Counted from the first letter of the stretch, positions 24,195 through 36,308 are shown. The stretch is 64,000 bases of DNA from Pardosa pseudoannulata (GCA_032207245.1 CM063498.1:58063940-58127939); one strand, 5' to 3'. The notes: generated by a model from the letters alone, not told the origin. Translations and numbers: made by a program.

Positions 24195-24370
24195 AGCTGA
24201 TTTCGATTTGGAAAGTGGACGAAGAAAAACAAAACAGAATCATGCGGCAATTTTGCACATATATATTTATTTTCAATTCTGGGTTAAGTATGCGTGCAGT
24301 TATTTATTGCGACATAAGATCAGACGATAAACGACCTCGTTTCAACACCTTGTGCTCAGCCGTTTAATAT
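24195..24370. promoter_or_regulatory. Motif block next to the GC island
   Basis: It contains TTATTTATTGCGAC and ACGATAAACG near 24300-24332, which resemble posterior Hox-type cores (TTTATTG, CGATAAA). Weak evidence; noted because it directly follows the GC island at 23862. Confidence 0.2.
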
Positions 24371-25955
24371 GATAAAGAACTGTAACAGATTCTTCGTTAT
24401 GAGTCACAAAATTTGGTGGATCTTCTCAAGTAGCCTTTCTAAGATAAAAAATCCATCCGAACTTGAAATAGTAAACACAAAAGGAATCCTCTCGCTCCAA
24501 ATACTTTCCAGATCACACTGAACTCACTGACTGCTTTGCAGGAAATTACTATTTTGCGATACATAACGAAGAATTAAAAATAGTTGCTTATTACTTAATC
24601 CCTATAATCTAAAACAAAAATGTGTGTAGATCATGCTCGTGACATTGTTCCCTTTGTCAAGAATAGAGTACTCGCAGCGCTACAGTTTATTTAGATACAA
24701 GAGGTAAATAACTCGACAACCTTATATATGTGACAATGTTCACCGTCGAAAGACACAAGCGTCAAATATAGACGTAATCAAAGCCGGATTTAAGGCAAGC
24801 AGACTGGTCGGCAGTCCAGGAAACTCAAACTCTTACCTAGTAAAAAAACAATCTGTGAGACAAGGTGTCATTTTTTACAGAATGTAAAAAGGGCCTCGAG
24901 CAGTTTTTGTCCAGAGGACTTCATCACTCAAAATCCAACCCAATACGTAACGACTATCTCGGTAAATCAACTATTTAACGAAAGCGTATTTATTACGAAT
25001 AACATTCCCGTTATACCGGTCAAATGAAGGAATTTCATATTTTCAATACTTTCAGTTTCCCCAGTGGATTCTAATGTGGTTTCTCTTGTCATATTATTAG
25101 TTACATCTTTATAGGAAATGAAATGGTTCATACTGAGACTAATTATAAGCAAAATTTTATTAAGTTGTTTGCTCACAGTAAAAGTTCTAATGATTTAAAA
25201 GGATTAAAATCGAGTTTTAATGTATTTAAAATATTATGAAATTGTCTTTTGTGTTATGTACACAGAAACACATTCTGTAAGGATGTGTGTGTGTGTAAGT
25301 AAATCCCTATAATATTTGTAATTATGAAATTTGTTATCAATAACTGTATATTGAATAACAAAAATAATTTTATTCTAAAACAATGAATTATTCAAATAAA
25401 TAATCTCATTAATGCTGAAAAAGGGGCACTCATTAGAAGTTATTAAACAGGATTAGTCATGTTCGACTTTACCAACTAAAACGGACACTATTAAGTTATT
25501 TTAAAATTACGTGTTCACGAGTACACAGTAATAAAATAGTTTTATTCCATTTACTTATAAGTTACAGCATTTATTTATTCCAGCATATAATGTGGGCAAC
25601 CGATGTTACTCATTTCATTTGACAATTAAATTTTTAAAAAGATCACAGTACAATTCTACAAAATTATGACATTTATATATATAAAGGAAAGTGTCTGTGG
25701 ATTTCTATGTCCGGCAACTATGCTTACAGTTTTTCCCCATCACAGGGAAATTTTGGACACAGAATTTTTTGACGAGAGGAAGGCAATTCCTGTCTGCTTT
25801 AAATTTTTCTGGGACTTTAATTAACGGAGATATTAATTAACAACTTTAGAGGGATAATGTCTTCACGCTTTGTATTTTCTAATGACGCTGAAAGAAAGCG
25901 CACGATGATGTTTTCCGAGTTTTCCAACATTTGAAAATTTTCCTCTGTTTGTTTG
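24371..25955. other. AT-rich stretch, possible old Helitron 5' end
   Basis: No gene recognised. From about 25672, TTATATATATAAAGG followed by AAAGTGTCTGTGG resembles the 5' start of the Helitron at 36448, but no matching 3' hairpin was found. A (TGTG)n patch lies near 25285. Confidence 0.35.
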
Positions 25956-25963
25956 TTCTAGAT
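25956..25963. repeat. hAT target-site duplication, left
   Basis: TTCTAGAT, repeated exactly at 26791-26798. An exact 8-bp duplication is the hallmark of hAT insertion. Confidence 0.9.
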
Positions 25964-26790
25964 CAGGGGCGTCCAACCCAAATCGGTTAGTGGACCAAAA
26001 AACAATTTACTGAACTGAGGTGGGTCGCACGTATAAAAATAAAACAACAAATCATTCAAAATATTTTATTATCATGCAATATTTAAAATATGCAATTTTA
26101 CAGTACTAGCTGCAACTGTACATAAAAATTGTTTTATACATATATCATAACTACAACGACAATAAACATTAACTATGATGTATTTATAATCACCCCCAAC
26201 ACCTTACCTTCCTCCCTAATCATGATGGTTAAAATATTATATTTATACTATAAATATATATTGTAGTTTATTCACGAGCACTACCACATGTATTATTTTA
26301 AAATTAATGTGAGATCTGTTTTTGTATTTTTCTAGAGATTTTGTTAATATCATCAGATAATGTAGTCGAAGCGTATCGTAGCTGATTGGTCATGTTTTTA
26401 TCAAGCAACCTGCTGCTACAGTTTGTTTTTATAAGGTTTAATTTGGAAAAAAATGATTCGCAGCGATAAGTAATTCCAAATGCTGATATAATGCACAATG
26501 CCAATCGTTGTATAAGTAATATGGTTGTATAATTAATGACCGATTGGCAGAATATTCTAGAACACTCAAATTTCAACGTAACCTGTCCAAACCTGCTCAA
26601 AGACCAGGTTTACGTTGGTTACTATTAAGTCAACGTACATAATATGTGATATTTATTATTGCAAACATTAACAACTATAATTCTATATTTCAACTGTATA
26701 TAGTCAAAATGACTAAAACTGTATAAACAGTTGAAAACTTCAATTGGGCCGCAAAAAGTTTTTAAATGGGCCGCGGGTTGGGCATGCCTT
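25964..26790 (-). mobile_element. hAT element with perfect 8-bp target duplication
   Basis: An 827-bp element flanked by TTCTAGAT on both sides. The left end is CAGGGGCGTCCAACCC and the right end, reverse-complemented, is AAGGCATGCCCAACCC, agreeing at 11 of 16 positions. Subterminal GGGTCGCAC and GGGCCGC motifs flank the interior. The interior keeps only the transposase C-terminus on the minus strand, so the element is an internal-deletion form. Confidence 0.93.
26304..26600 (-). pseudogene. hAT transposase C-terminal dimerisation region, truncated
   Basis: About 99 codons inside the 25964-26790 element. The segment I-T-Y-R-C-E-S-F-F-S-K-L-N-L-I-K-T-N followed by S-R-L-L-D-K-N-M-T-N-Q-L-R matches the conserved C-terminal block of hAT transposases (usual pattern: Y-x-C-E-x-x-F-S-x-x-x-x-x-K, then S-R-L-x-D, then L-R). 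That block mediates dimerisation and holds the last part of the catalytic fold. The upstream catalytic domain and BED zinc finger are absent. The ATG at 26600 is not the true start; the frame simply begins after the deletion. It cannot encode an active transposase. Confidence 0.85.
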
Positions 26791-29359
26791 TTCTAGATGA
26801 AGTTGACTAATAATACGGACTGAATCGTATGGATAATTTCTTTGTCGTAAGTACAAAAATATATAGCTGTTATCTTTTAAGGAGATTTAAAAAAAAGACT
26901 CCAAATTCGACCTAAACATTTAATAAATTTGTGAATTTTTATCTGAATAACACGCTTTTTTTTTCAAACGTTGATATGCAATAAGCGGCTTTATTCAAAG
27001 TTTTAAAAGATTTTTTAAAAAATTATGGATTTTAGAAATGTTTTTCTGCTGTTAATTTAAACTCTCGATATATATCTCCTTAAATTCTCAAGTGACTATC
27101 ATTTCCGAATCTATCGGGCAGCGATTGGTAGCGGAAGCAGCCCTTTTTGTAACGGAAACCGGAAATTGAAAATAACATTATTTCATTTTTGACTTGTATA
27201 ATTGCTCTGATGCAACTGATTTATTCCTATATACACGTGCATTGCACAAGGAGTCAGCAAGCCAGATATTTTGTTTGTTTATTCTCAGACAGACAAACAT
27301 AAAACATTGAGTACACTCAAGCTCTCGGTTAAAAATGTTTCTTTTGTAAGTAAAAAATATAAATAATTAATTGATTGCTGCACTCTCATATCTACGACTG
27401 TACATGAGCTATAAGTATATGTCTCCCAATACTTAATAAGAAAGAATGTTTTTTTCTTCAATCTTTCATAGGATTAAATTTATTTATTTTTATTTATTTT
27501 ATTTACACCTCCACGCTCTAACGGTTCTAACACGTTGTAGAGAAAGCCAACTGAAATGCAGCTCTGCTTAGAACGGGCAAACGAAGGTACGAATGTTCAC
27601 TTTTGATACTGAAAATCTAAAATTTCATGCTGACATTTAAAGGTTGTTATTAATATATGACAAATAAAGTTATTTTCTGGTTTATTTTTAATAAACAATT
27701 AGATAAAACAATTTTAAGTGCGCATTGAGGCACAATTAATTATTAATAATATTAAAAAAATTGAAAGTCTGCTGATTTTGAGTGAAAAAAAGACGTAATC
27801 CAGAATTAAAAACACTTGAAAAATTATACAATAGTTTTTAAAAATTCTTTTTTAAGTTTTATACTTAGAACGAGAAAAATTTTTAACTTTATTAATTTTG
27901 TTATTCTTTTTCAAAATCTCTCTAGATTTGTCACTAAACTTGTCTTAAATATGAAAATAAACGAAAACAAATTGAGAGCAAAAGCACCATTTGGTATTAC
28001 AGCTCTAAAAGAAAAGGATTTTAAAGAAGTTAAAATATTTCCGAATTCTTTAAATAAGGAGGAAAAACATAACAATCTTCTAATCCATATTAACAAAATG
28101 ATTAATAGCTTGGCAACAGAAAGAAGAAAGTGACTAAAAAGAGAAGAGTAACGTCAAACGAACTGTAAAAGAAATATTAATTTTGTCTTATTTATTTTTC
28201 AGATAATACGGAAGCAGTATTATAATAAAGCAGGGTTTTTTAACCTTTAATTCCCTAATAATTTTTCTTGTTTAGTATATTTCTGAACTAAACTTCGTAA
28301 TTTCAGATAGTGTATTTGTTACTTAATATTCGTTAGAGTTCTTTCTTCCAGAAAGAGGAAATTATATAAATAATTATTATTGTAAAGTAAAATTTAGCTA
28401 TATTCTTTATTGCAAAATTAAAATCAAAACAAGTAATAAATCGATTATAATTGTACATATCCATATTAATGCCTAGACTAGGACTGGTTTTGTTTCGGTC
28501 TTATCCCATTATCAAACACTTTCAGTAAATAATCAAACGGTTTTTTTTTAATTATTTTTTTATACTACCAAGAATTAGCAACATGTTTTTCAATATAATT
28601 CAAATTTCAAAATAACATTAGGAGAAAGCTAGTTATTTTAATTAACTTTGAATAACATTAAAATATAGTTATACAAATACTAATATTAAAATACATCATA
28701 TTAATAGTGTATGCCTTATTTTGATGGTAATTTGCAGATGAGCAAATAACTTCTTTCTATATAGCTTTTCATTTTTTCATTAATATGTGACCAAGTACAT
28801 ACATCTAGCGTCAATCATTACAATCAAAAGAATAAGAATAAACGTTTATTTTTATTTTTTATATCAACTGAAATATGTTTTAGGTCCTTTGAAAACATAC
28901 TGGTTATTTACTGGCATACAGTTATACCCTGCATTGTATGAAGATAAACTAAACAAAAAGTTATTATTCTTAATAGACAGTATCTTTATAAATTATTAAG
29001 TGAATAAATGAATTTTCATTTCATTTTAGTGTTTCAATTTACATTTAGTCTAAATATGATTTCATCATTAAATGTGACAACGCAGCACGTATTTTCTAAC
29101 GTGCTCTGCCTCAAATATCAGTTTTTTTAACGTATTCCGCATAATTTATGTACAGCTGAACCCTTGACATCCTTTACATAAGAAAATTCTTCTTTTTTTT
29201 AAAAAAAACTAGGCAATTAGCTCTTTTGTTTATTTTTGAGGCTTCTTTAAAAAAGTGTAGTAGAATTTGGAAAACGGATACAATAAATACCCTTGGATGC
29301 TTAAAATCAGTACTTGTCATTATAACAACTGTAATAAAATATCAGGCAGAAAGAAAAAT
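26791..29359. other. AT-rich stretch, no gene recognised
   Basis: The first 8 bases are the right hAT target duplication. A (TTTA)n patch lies at about 27480-27505. A Lys-rich plus-strand frame of 105 codons at 27816-28133 is long for such AT-rich sequence but has no recognised family and its first third is low-complexity Phe/Leu/Ile. Confidence 0.45.
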
Positions 29360-29600
29360 CACGTAAAAAATTTTGCTGCGCGGTTGAATGATTCGGATAG
29401 AGTATATTTTCACGAGTCAGCAGCGAAACGCATTTACCTTCGCGTGACAGTAAATGGTTTAGGGACTGAGAAGGAACGCTGACGCCCGTTCAGAACAGGA
29501 AATTTCGGATACAATATTTATGACAGCATAAAAAAAACTGACTGGCACAAAGCGAGAGAAAATGTTAAATTTGAGAGAAAATAGCAATCGGAATATCACC
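29360..29600. promoter_or_regulatory. GC-richer island with Maf/AP-1-type motif
   Basis: A complex block containing CACGAGTCAGCAGCG (GAGTCAGCA is half of a Maf/AP-1 type site) near 29412 and a GC-rich stretch to about 29500. On the minus strand CCTTCTCAG and GCGAAG|GTAAAT bracket 28 bases like a micro-exon, but this is weak. It is read as a candidate conserved non-coding element. Confidence 0.28.
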
Positions 29601-30186
29601 AAGAATAGTTGCCAATGCCGTAAATGTTAATACATTTGACTTACTCCGATATGTAAGATAAACATCAACAACAGAGAAAGTTCATTGTCACGCGATATTC
29701 AAAGATATTTCACTGATTTGTAATCTATAACCAATATCCAAATGAGTACAAAACACTTATGAGGTGTAACGGCTACTGAAGAAATGAAAAAAAAAATCCG
29801 AAGTTATTTCACAATACTGTAAAACTGTTCATATTTGTAGGAAATTAAGAGTAATTTGTGACCGCAAATTGCTATTAATTACTATTAAAATATTTTGAAT
29901 GTATTAAAATTATTTTAAACTAAATGTAAAGGATTCTACAGTGGATAAATTAAAAAAACAAAGTAAAACAAAAATATAGGATAAATAAAACAGGAAACAA
30001 ATTTTATAATTTGTTAAAACGAATTTTAATTCTGAATCTAATAACTCAACAGTGCATCCAAGAATTTAACCTTCCTGCGAATGAAAAAGCAAAAAAGAGC
30101 TAAATACCAAACTTGAATAAATTCCTGTAGATATGAGATCTATAACCAAACCAAGAACATGAATATACTGTAATTTACAAAGAAGT
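29601..30186. other. AT-rich stretch, no gene seen
   Basis: Nothing recognised. Confidence 0.5.
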
Positions 30187-30260
30187 TTATCCCTGTTTGG
30201 TCTAGTTTGGAGTGCTATGGCCTACTTTAACTATTTTCGATGTGGTGCCAGTACGTATGT
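30187..30260 (-). repeat. Diverged SINE tail monomer
   Basis: TGTTTGGTCTAGTTTGGAG followed by TGCTATGGCCTACTTTAAC and ...GATGTGG is a diverged single unit of the 7450-7656 minisatellite and so of the SINE 3' tail. Confidence 0.5.
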
Positions 30261-30589
30261 ATCTTGCATGGCTCATATATAATTATCCACGGAAAGTTGA
30301 AATTTTGTGTTCAGGTGTTTTGTAACATCTAGTGATGTACACCTCTCTTTGTGATTTCAATCTACACTCAAATTAATGGAAAATTGGAATATGACGTTTA
30401 TTAACACTGACATACATAACACGAAAACTATTATCAGTAGACTATTGAAATTTTGTACTTTAAACTGTCGTAACATGTAGCTGTGTCATTCCATTTTTAT
30501 TGCAATTCATTCTGTGAAACTATAATGAAAAGTGCAAATGATAATTCTGGTGACTTATCATACAATCAAAATGAAAGAAAGATGTGTAT

Positions 30590-30725
30590 AATTTAATAGG
30601 TGGACAACGAAGACGTGGTGTCCATCTGAGTTTGGCTATACGAGGCATAAAAAAGCAGGGACCTTTTTTTTCATCCCCAATTCCGAATGTCTTCAAACTC
30701 ACTTACTCAGGTTAAGAAGAACCGC
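30590..30725 (-). repeat. Degenerate SINE copy
   Basis: CGAGGCATAAAAAAGCAGGGACC, then CCAATTCCGAATGTCTTCAAACTCAC, follows the same order as the body of the SINE at 30798-30976 (GGGACCTACTGC...ATTCCGAACGGCTGCAAACATCC). The tRNA-like head is not recognisable. Confidence 0.4.
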
Positions 30726-30785
30726 GAATAATTCATTCGGAGTTTTATCATGGAGAACATACGACTGAATTTTCTTTTGTCATCA

Positions 30786-30797
30786 ATAGTTTATTGA
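30786..30797. repeat. SINE target-site duplication, left
   Basis: ATAGTTTATTGA, repeated exactly at 30977-30988. Confidence 0.9.
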
Positions 30798-30976
30798 TTT
30801 GGTTTGGTTTGGAGCTCTACGGTCTACTGTTTTGCACACGAGGGCTAATGAGACCGGGACCTACTGCTTAAACCCGATTCCGAACGGCTGCAAACATCCA
30901 TGCCATAGTGGGATTCGAACCCACGAACTCTGGTACCGACGATCAGCACCCTAACCAATCGTCCAGCGTTCGGCCG
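30798..30976 (-). mobile_element. tRNA-derived SINE with perfect 12-bp target duplication
   Basis: A full-length 179-bp SINE, read on the minus strand. The head CGGCCGAACGCTGGACGATTGG then TTAGGGTGCTGATCG is tRNA-like (D-arm/A-box region). The T-arm GTGGG, TTCGAAT, CCCAC (30908-30924) contains a perfect pol III B-box, GGTTCGAATCC. A body with GGCATGGATGTTTGCAGCC follows, then a tail with AGACCGTAGAGCTCCAAACC and (AAACC)n. It is flanked by ATAGTTTATTGA on both sides, the mark of LINE-driven retroposition. It is not a functional tRNA gene: the acceptor stem does not close and the transcript runs on into the body. Confidence 0.93.
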
Positions 30977-31140
30977 ATAGTTTATTGAATAAATGTTATA
31001 ATGGTCAATATTTAATACACTTTTTTCTTAATGTATTAATTTTTATCGATCTATTATACAAGTAATGTCTTTCACACATAACATAATGAATGTATAATGT
31101 GTTAAAGTATGGCACAAATTAATTGGTGGGTAACACATTA

Positions 31141-31296
31141 AGGGTTGGGGTGTCTTAGGCCAGAGCACTACAGTCATGTTTTTGCAACATTAGGGCTTTA
31201 AAGCCAATTCCAAACTACTACGAACATTCATGCCAGGAGTGGGATTCAATACTGCGGCGCAGGTACCGAAATGTACCACCCTACCTGCTCGATTAC
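31141..31296 (-). mobile_element. Diverged copy of the same SINE
   Basis: It keeps the order of the 30798 copy: a tail-like GGTTGGGGTGTCTTAGGCCAG, a middle with AGGGCTTTAAAGCC, ATTCCAAACTACTACGAAC, ATTCATGCCAGGAGTGGGATTC, then GCAGGTACCGAAATGTACCACCCTA. The B-box is damaged (GTGGGATTCAATACT on the plus strand). An older insertion; no target duplication recognised. Confidence 0.7.
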
Positions 31297-32440
31297 AGTA
31301 TGGTTTAATAATATGTACATTATAGACATGCTGTAGTAGTACTAGTAGTAAGTATCATAATAGCAAGGAAATGTAGGGTAGATATATATACCAAATTTCC
31401 TCTTGTAATAAATATTTTGAATATAATTCCTTTATCACAAAAAAGTACTATACTTTTCTTTTTTTTTTTTAGTCATACAAAAAAACCTTTTAATACGTTA
31501 CATTTTAACTATTTCAGGTTTTAATCGAGGATATTTGTAAAAACTTTGTAAAATATCTTATGGTTATAAAAAATTTGCCTGTAAGACAATGATAAAGGAT
31601 AAACAAGTACAGAAAAGGTTAAATAAAACAGGATAAGTAAATTACATTACTAATGTTCTTAAAATAGTAATAAAATTCAACAATAAGGAAAAATACACCA
31701 GGGATCATTTTTTATTCGAACACCTTATGTGTGTGCAACATTTTAATAACGTAAGAAGGTTAAATATACCGGTACCTATTGATAGTCGAATTGATTAAAG
31801 ATGGGCGTGGTTATAAAACTATCTTTTTATGGCACACACAAAGATATCGTAATTTCGCATCTACAAAATGGCGTTATAAGATATCTACCGATCTGTTTAC
31901 ACCGATAGCTAGATTTAATGATATTGTTTTAGAGAAGAAGCAGACTGATTAATGTTATTTAGAGCCAGTACAGAACGGATGAGCATGTTACGAAGCACAT
32001 AGAATATTGATCAGCGTTATTCTCTTACCCCACCCCATAATTACATTATTGGCAAATCTACAATTTTCCCCTTCCATTATTTGTACCAAATTATGATATA
32101 CTATATTTAGAGTTCCTCAAAATCAAAGTTTTTGATGAAATTTAATAAAGTTTTCACAAAAAATTGCAGTTGAACAGTAAATAAACTTTAAATGAATTAA
32201 AATTTTATCTTTCGAATGTATACCTTAAATATTTCATTTCGTTTAATCCAATCTGAATCTATAGCAGGTAAAATATTTTTTCGATAATTTTTGGGAAGCA
32301 GTTTATGGAAAGATAAAAAATATTTTTTTTGTCAAAAAAAAAAAAACAAACATATTTTTAAAATCTTTTAAATAAGTATATATTTCATTTTTTATGCGAT
32401 TTGGATAAAATAGTACCTGGACCAATTAGAATTCAAGTTT
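31297..32440. other. AT-rich stretch, no gene seen
   Basis: Nothing recognised beyond a short TAG-rich patch at 31331-31350 and a poly-T run near 31461. Confidence 0.5.
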
Positions 32441-32450
32441 CAAAGCATGA

Positions 32451-32487
32451 CACTTACCTGAAACAAAAGAAGAAAATATTATTAATA
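32451..32487 (-). promoter_or_regulatory. Recursive splice site (zero-length exon), minus strand
   Basis: On the minus strand the sequence reads TATTTTCTTCTTTTGTTTCAG then GTAAGTG: a pyrimidine-rich 3' splice site joined directly to a perfect 5' splice site, junction between 32458 and 32457. TTATTAATAAT just upstream could serve as branch region. This is the exact layout of the ratchet points used in insects to remove very long introns in steps. No open exon follows. It is the best match to this pattern found on either strand and suggests that the window lies inside a giant intron of a minus-strand gene. Confidence 0.55.
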
Positions 32488-32500
32488 ACACATTTTCAGA

Positions 32501-35500
32501 TTATAATAAAAATGAATAAACAATTTTTAATTTAACACAATATCTTATGTTGATTCAAATTAATTACTTTTACTCATAATAATACTAACAGGAAAATTTA
32601 TTAAAAGAAGCAGAATAACATACAAAACAGCAAACAGGTATGATAAAAAAACGGTTTAAAGAAGTTTATTTAAATCCATTTTTGACCGAATCACTTCTGC
32701 TGAATATAATTGAAGAATATCTTGAATTTGAGTTACTATGAACTCTTGAAAGTAAAAGAATATGAAATTTTACATCTTTTAGCCTATCATAATTACTATC
32801 GGAAAAGGAGGATAATATCGAATGTAGGAGTTATAATTTTAATTATCATAGGATAAGACTTTGAAAAAGAAAACAGTCATCATAACAGGTTTTCTTTGCT
32901 ACCCTATTCAAACGCATAATTGGTATATGAAGTTTTAGAATTGTGATTTCAAGTCAATGTACTTGCTAAAAAAGGAAATTTAGGTAACGTTCGGTAAATC
33001 ATAAAATTTCGAAGCAAATGATGAAATTATAAATGATAGGGTAGTTACTTTTAAAAATATAAAATAAAAAAACTAGTTAATACTAAAGCCTTTATACTTG
33101 AATAAAGTACTTTTTTATTACAGTAAAGCAACGCTTGTAAAAAGTACTTATTACTTAAAAAAATAAGTTTTAATAACTTTTATAAAGTATCGTGCAAATA
33201 GCCTTTTTATAGGATGTAAGTCGTAATAATATATTAAACAAACCTTAATTGTAAAATATGATAGGAAGTTAACGAGATCAATCTGGGTATTTACTTTTAT
33301 ATTATTATACAGGTTAATAAAAAAACGTCCTAATATTTTCTGCAACTTATAAACAAAAATCTATAACTGATTCATAGGAAATACATGGTAAACGAAATCT
33401 TTTAAGTTCTTTTTCTCAACATGTGATTTTTTCTTTTTTACGGGCACGTTTATTCTGTAACTACTCATACACTCTTATAAAATTTTAAATACGTTAAATC
33501 ATTTAATAGCGTTAATTTAAACCTAATTTTAAATATTCCGATATCAAAGAACAATTTTCCTACCTCTTCAAATAGTTGAAAGTCTGCTACTTTTACTTCT
33601 CACATTAGCTATGTGATTTCAATACATCAGGAATATTAAAACTGTATATCAGGAATATATTTTAGGTTCAATCCGACAATGACGCTTCCCAAAATATCGT
33701 TACATATAATATTTTCCATTTATAATTCAAAATACACAGCCGTGCAAGTATGTACATATTCTACATTTTAACATTAAACGGTGACATCTAGTTTTTATTT
33801 AATTTCACTAATATTTGAATAACACCTGCGTTTTCAATAACATTTTTGGAAGCTGTGGGATTATTTTATATTTATTAAAATAATTGTATGCATTCAACCC
33901 ATATTGCTGAAGACATAACAAGAAAAAAAAACTGTTTAAAATTATTCTTTGATTTCGCCTTTAAGTGTAGTGAAACCTCTTAATAACTTCAAACTCTTCT
34001 TAATTATTGTTATTTAGTGTTTTCCTAACGGATCGTAACTTTAATTTACAGTTTTGCTGCTCATTGAACTATTCTTCAACGAGAGGACTTTGAATCGATC
34101 CAGATCCATTGAATACTGTTATATCACGTTTCATTCACTTCATTCAGGATGGGATGAACATAAATTCTGACACTACCTAAGATAGCATGACATATTATCG
34201 AAAGAAGATATGCGACGAGAGTTCTGCTTCATTTTAGCCAACAATCACAGTAACACAAATCCATGCTGATGTTAAGAATATTTTGGAGGAAAAATTAACT
34301 CCCCTCCATTTTTCCCAGGATATACCTCTTAGTATTCGAAGCATGTATACCCAAATATATGTTCAGTGCAACGACGTGATGATTCATGGGTATTCCAAGA
34401 ATGAAAGCTTGAGAAATCATTCAATCGATAATGATGAGGCGGCAGCAGTGAGGGAAAAAGAGTTTACACCCCATTTTTTGCTACTGCCAGACGACAGACT
34501 ATAAATTAAGAATAACAAAAGAAATTAGGATGTTAATTTTGATAAATTAGATATGCATGGAAGATTCATTAACTTAATACAATGTATTCCTAAAAACATA
34601 TAATCACAGGAAATACACTGATATCAAACAAAGCACAACATTCGTTTGGAAATGCAAAACATGTGATATAAGAACAGAAAAAAAATTAAAGTGAATTTAA
34701 TGATGAATGAGATACAAGAAATGCCAAATTTATTTGGAATTTCCCTCAGGATACTGACAGTATATTTTCCTGGATGAAAGTTACTCTGCCTTGCAGTTAA
34801 AATCACCCATCTACAATGTCTTAACATTTAATATGTAAATACGCACCCAACTATTTATTTTTTTAAATATTGAATTCAAATTAAAAAGATGATAGTAAGA
34901 AAAAATATAATAAGGGAGAAAAGGTATTATTTCTATGGAATTGAAAAATATCTTTTCTACTTATTTACCAATGCTATTGGAGACTTTAACCATGGGTATA
35001 AATTCATCTTGCTTGTCAACTCCTACCGTTGCATACACTTAGCATACAGTAAGGGCAAAAAGTTTTTCAATATAAGTATTCTGACACTTAAAATCAGAGT
35101 GATAATTGAGAAAAACTATATTTTAATGACCAATTAAACTCTCTTGTCGTTCCATGCAGATCATTTAATATGTTTCGAAATCTATAAAACTGCCTTCATT
35201 ACACCTTGTAATTTCTGTCCTAACATAGCAGATCTCGACTTTAATAATGATTAAACCTAAAACTTTTTCATTTTTCTTATTTCGGGAAGAAAATTCTGGA
35301 TCAAGGTGTCAACTGAATTGCTAAAAGTTCCCTTCCTGATTTTTAGCGACCTTTTTTTTTTTTTTGGTGGGGGGAGGACTTTCTGGCGTATTTTTTTTTA
35401 ATCTTTAAAACAATTGCCTCCATACGTGTATACGTGTGTTGCAGAGTAGCAAAGAACTACTTTTAACTTTTAAGAAGATATGGAAAGATCGAAACTATCC

Positions 35501-36062
35501 AAAGTACAAAACCTAAACAAAATAAATTAGAATACTTTAAATAATAATTTAATAGTGCTTTTTCTAGTTGATAATACTGTGCTGTTGAAAATAGTATGGC
35601 AAAAAAAGGGAGTAGAAAAGTAAATTACCAGTACTTAAATTCGGAGGAGGGGGAGGGTGGCTGCATGTAAATGAACGTACATTTGGAAAAATTAAACATA
35701 ACAGAGAATGCATTTAAATGATAAATTTTATACTTGTATTAACAGTTAAAATTTTTAGAAATTGTGCTTGACAAATTATTAGCAAAGAGATAAAAATTCA
35801 ACATAAACACAATGCTTCGTTTCTGTATTCATTCCTTCAATAAATCTGATACATCGACTTTTGAATCTCATGCTATTAATTGCTAAGAAGAACTAAATAA
35901 AATTTTTTTAGCTATATATGAAGCCTAGACGTATGAGAAGTCTAACTGAAAATAAAAATTTCTTGAAAAACAATTTTAAACTATTTTCTATTTATTGTTC
36001 GAATTCAGAGTCTCATATGTTCAACTGAGAGAGAGGAGGAATTTTTAAAAGATGGTGAATAA
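32501..36062. other. AT-rich stretch, no gene recognised
   Basis: No known family. A plus-strand frame of 73 codons at 34283-34504 is more GC-balanced than its flanks (it ends A-A-A-V-R-E-K-E-F-T-P-H-F) but has no signature and no splice context. Poly-T and poly-G patches lie near 35350-35380. Confidence 0.4.
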
Positions 36063-36308
36063 TATGACTCAGCCATCTGTAGAAATCTAGCAAATGATTT
36101 TAAATTCCAACTTAAATACCCAGACGATTTTCACCTTATACTTGCTCGTAAATTGTCGTTGGGAAAATATGCATCCGCAACATTATTGTTGCTTGGGGCA
36201 GTAATATATTCTCCAAAACTTGCCTGGAACGAATTGATAACCGAGGATCTTACAGTTAAATATGAGTTCTTCCAGATTGGAGCAAAAGATATTGAATATA
36301 AAGTATGC
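36063..36308 (+). other. Unrecognised open stretch without ATG, exon-like
   Basis: 82 codons open between TAA at 36060 and TAA at 36309, with no methionine, so an ATG-based search misses it. The residues are well balanced for protein: R-N-L-A-N-D-F-K-F-Q-L-K-Y-P-D-D near the start, a hydrophobic L-L-L-L-G-A-V-I-Y in the middle, then K-L-A-W-N-E-L-I-T-E-D-L. AG dinucleotides suitable as acceptors precede it (CTGTAG near 36081, TCTAG near 36090), and AAA|GTATGC near 36302 could be a donor. No family was recognised. It lies on the strand opposite the other exon-like signals. It could be an exon, a relic of an element, or chance. Confidence 0.25.

Noticed and set aside
30898..30976. tRNA gene call on the minus strand
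   Set aside because: The T-arm and B-box are perfect, but the acceptor stem does not close and the unit continues into a SINE body and tail with flanking target duplications.
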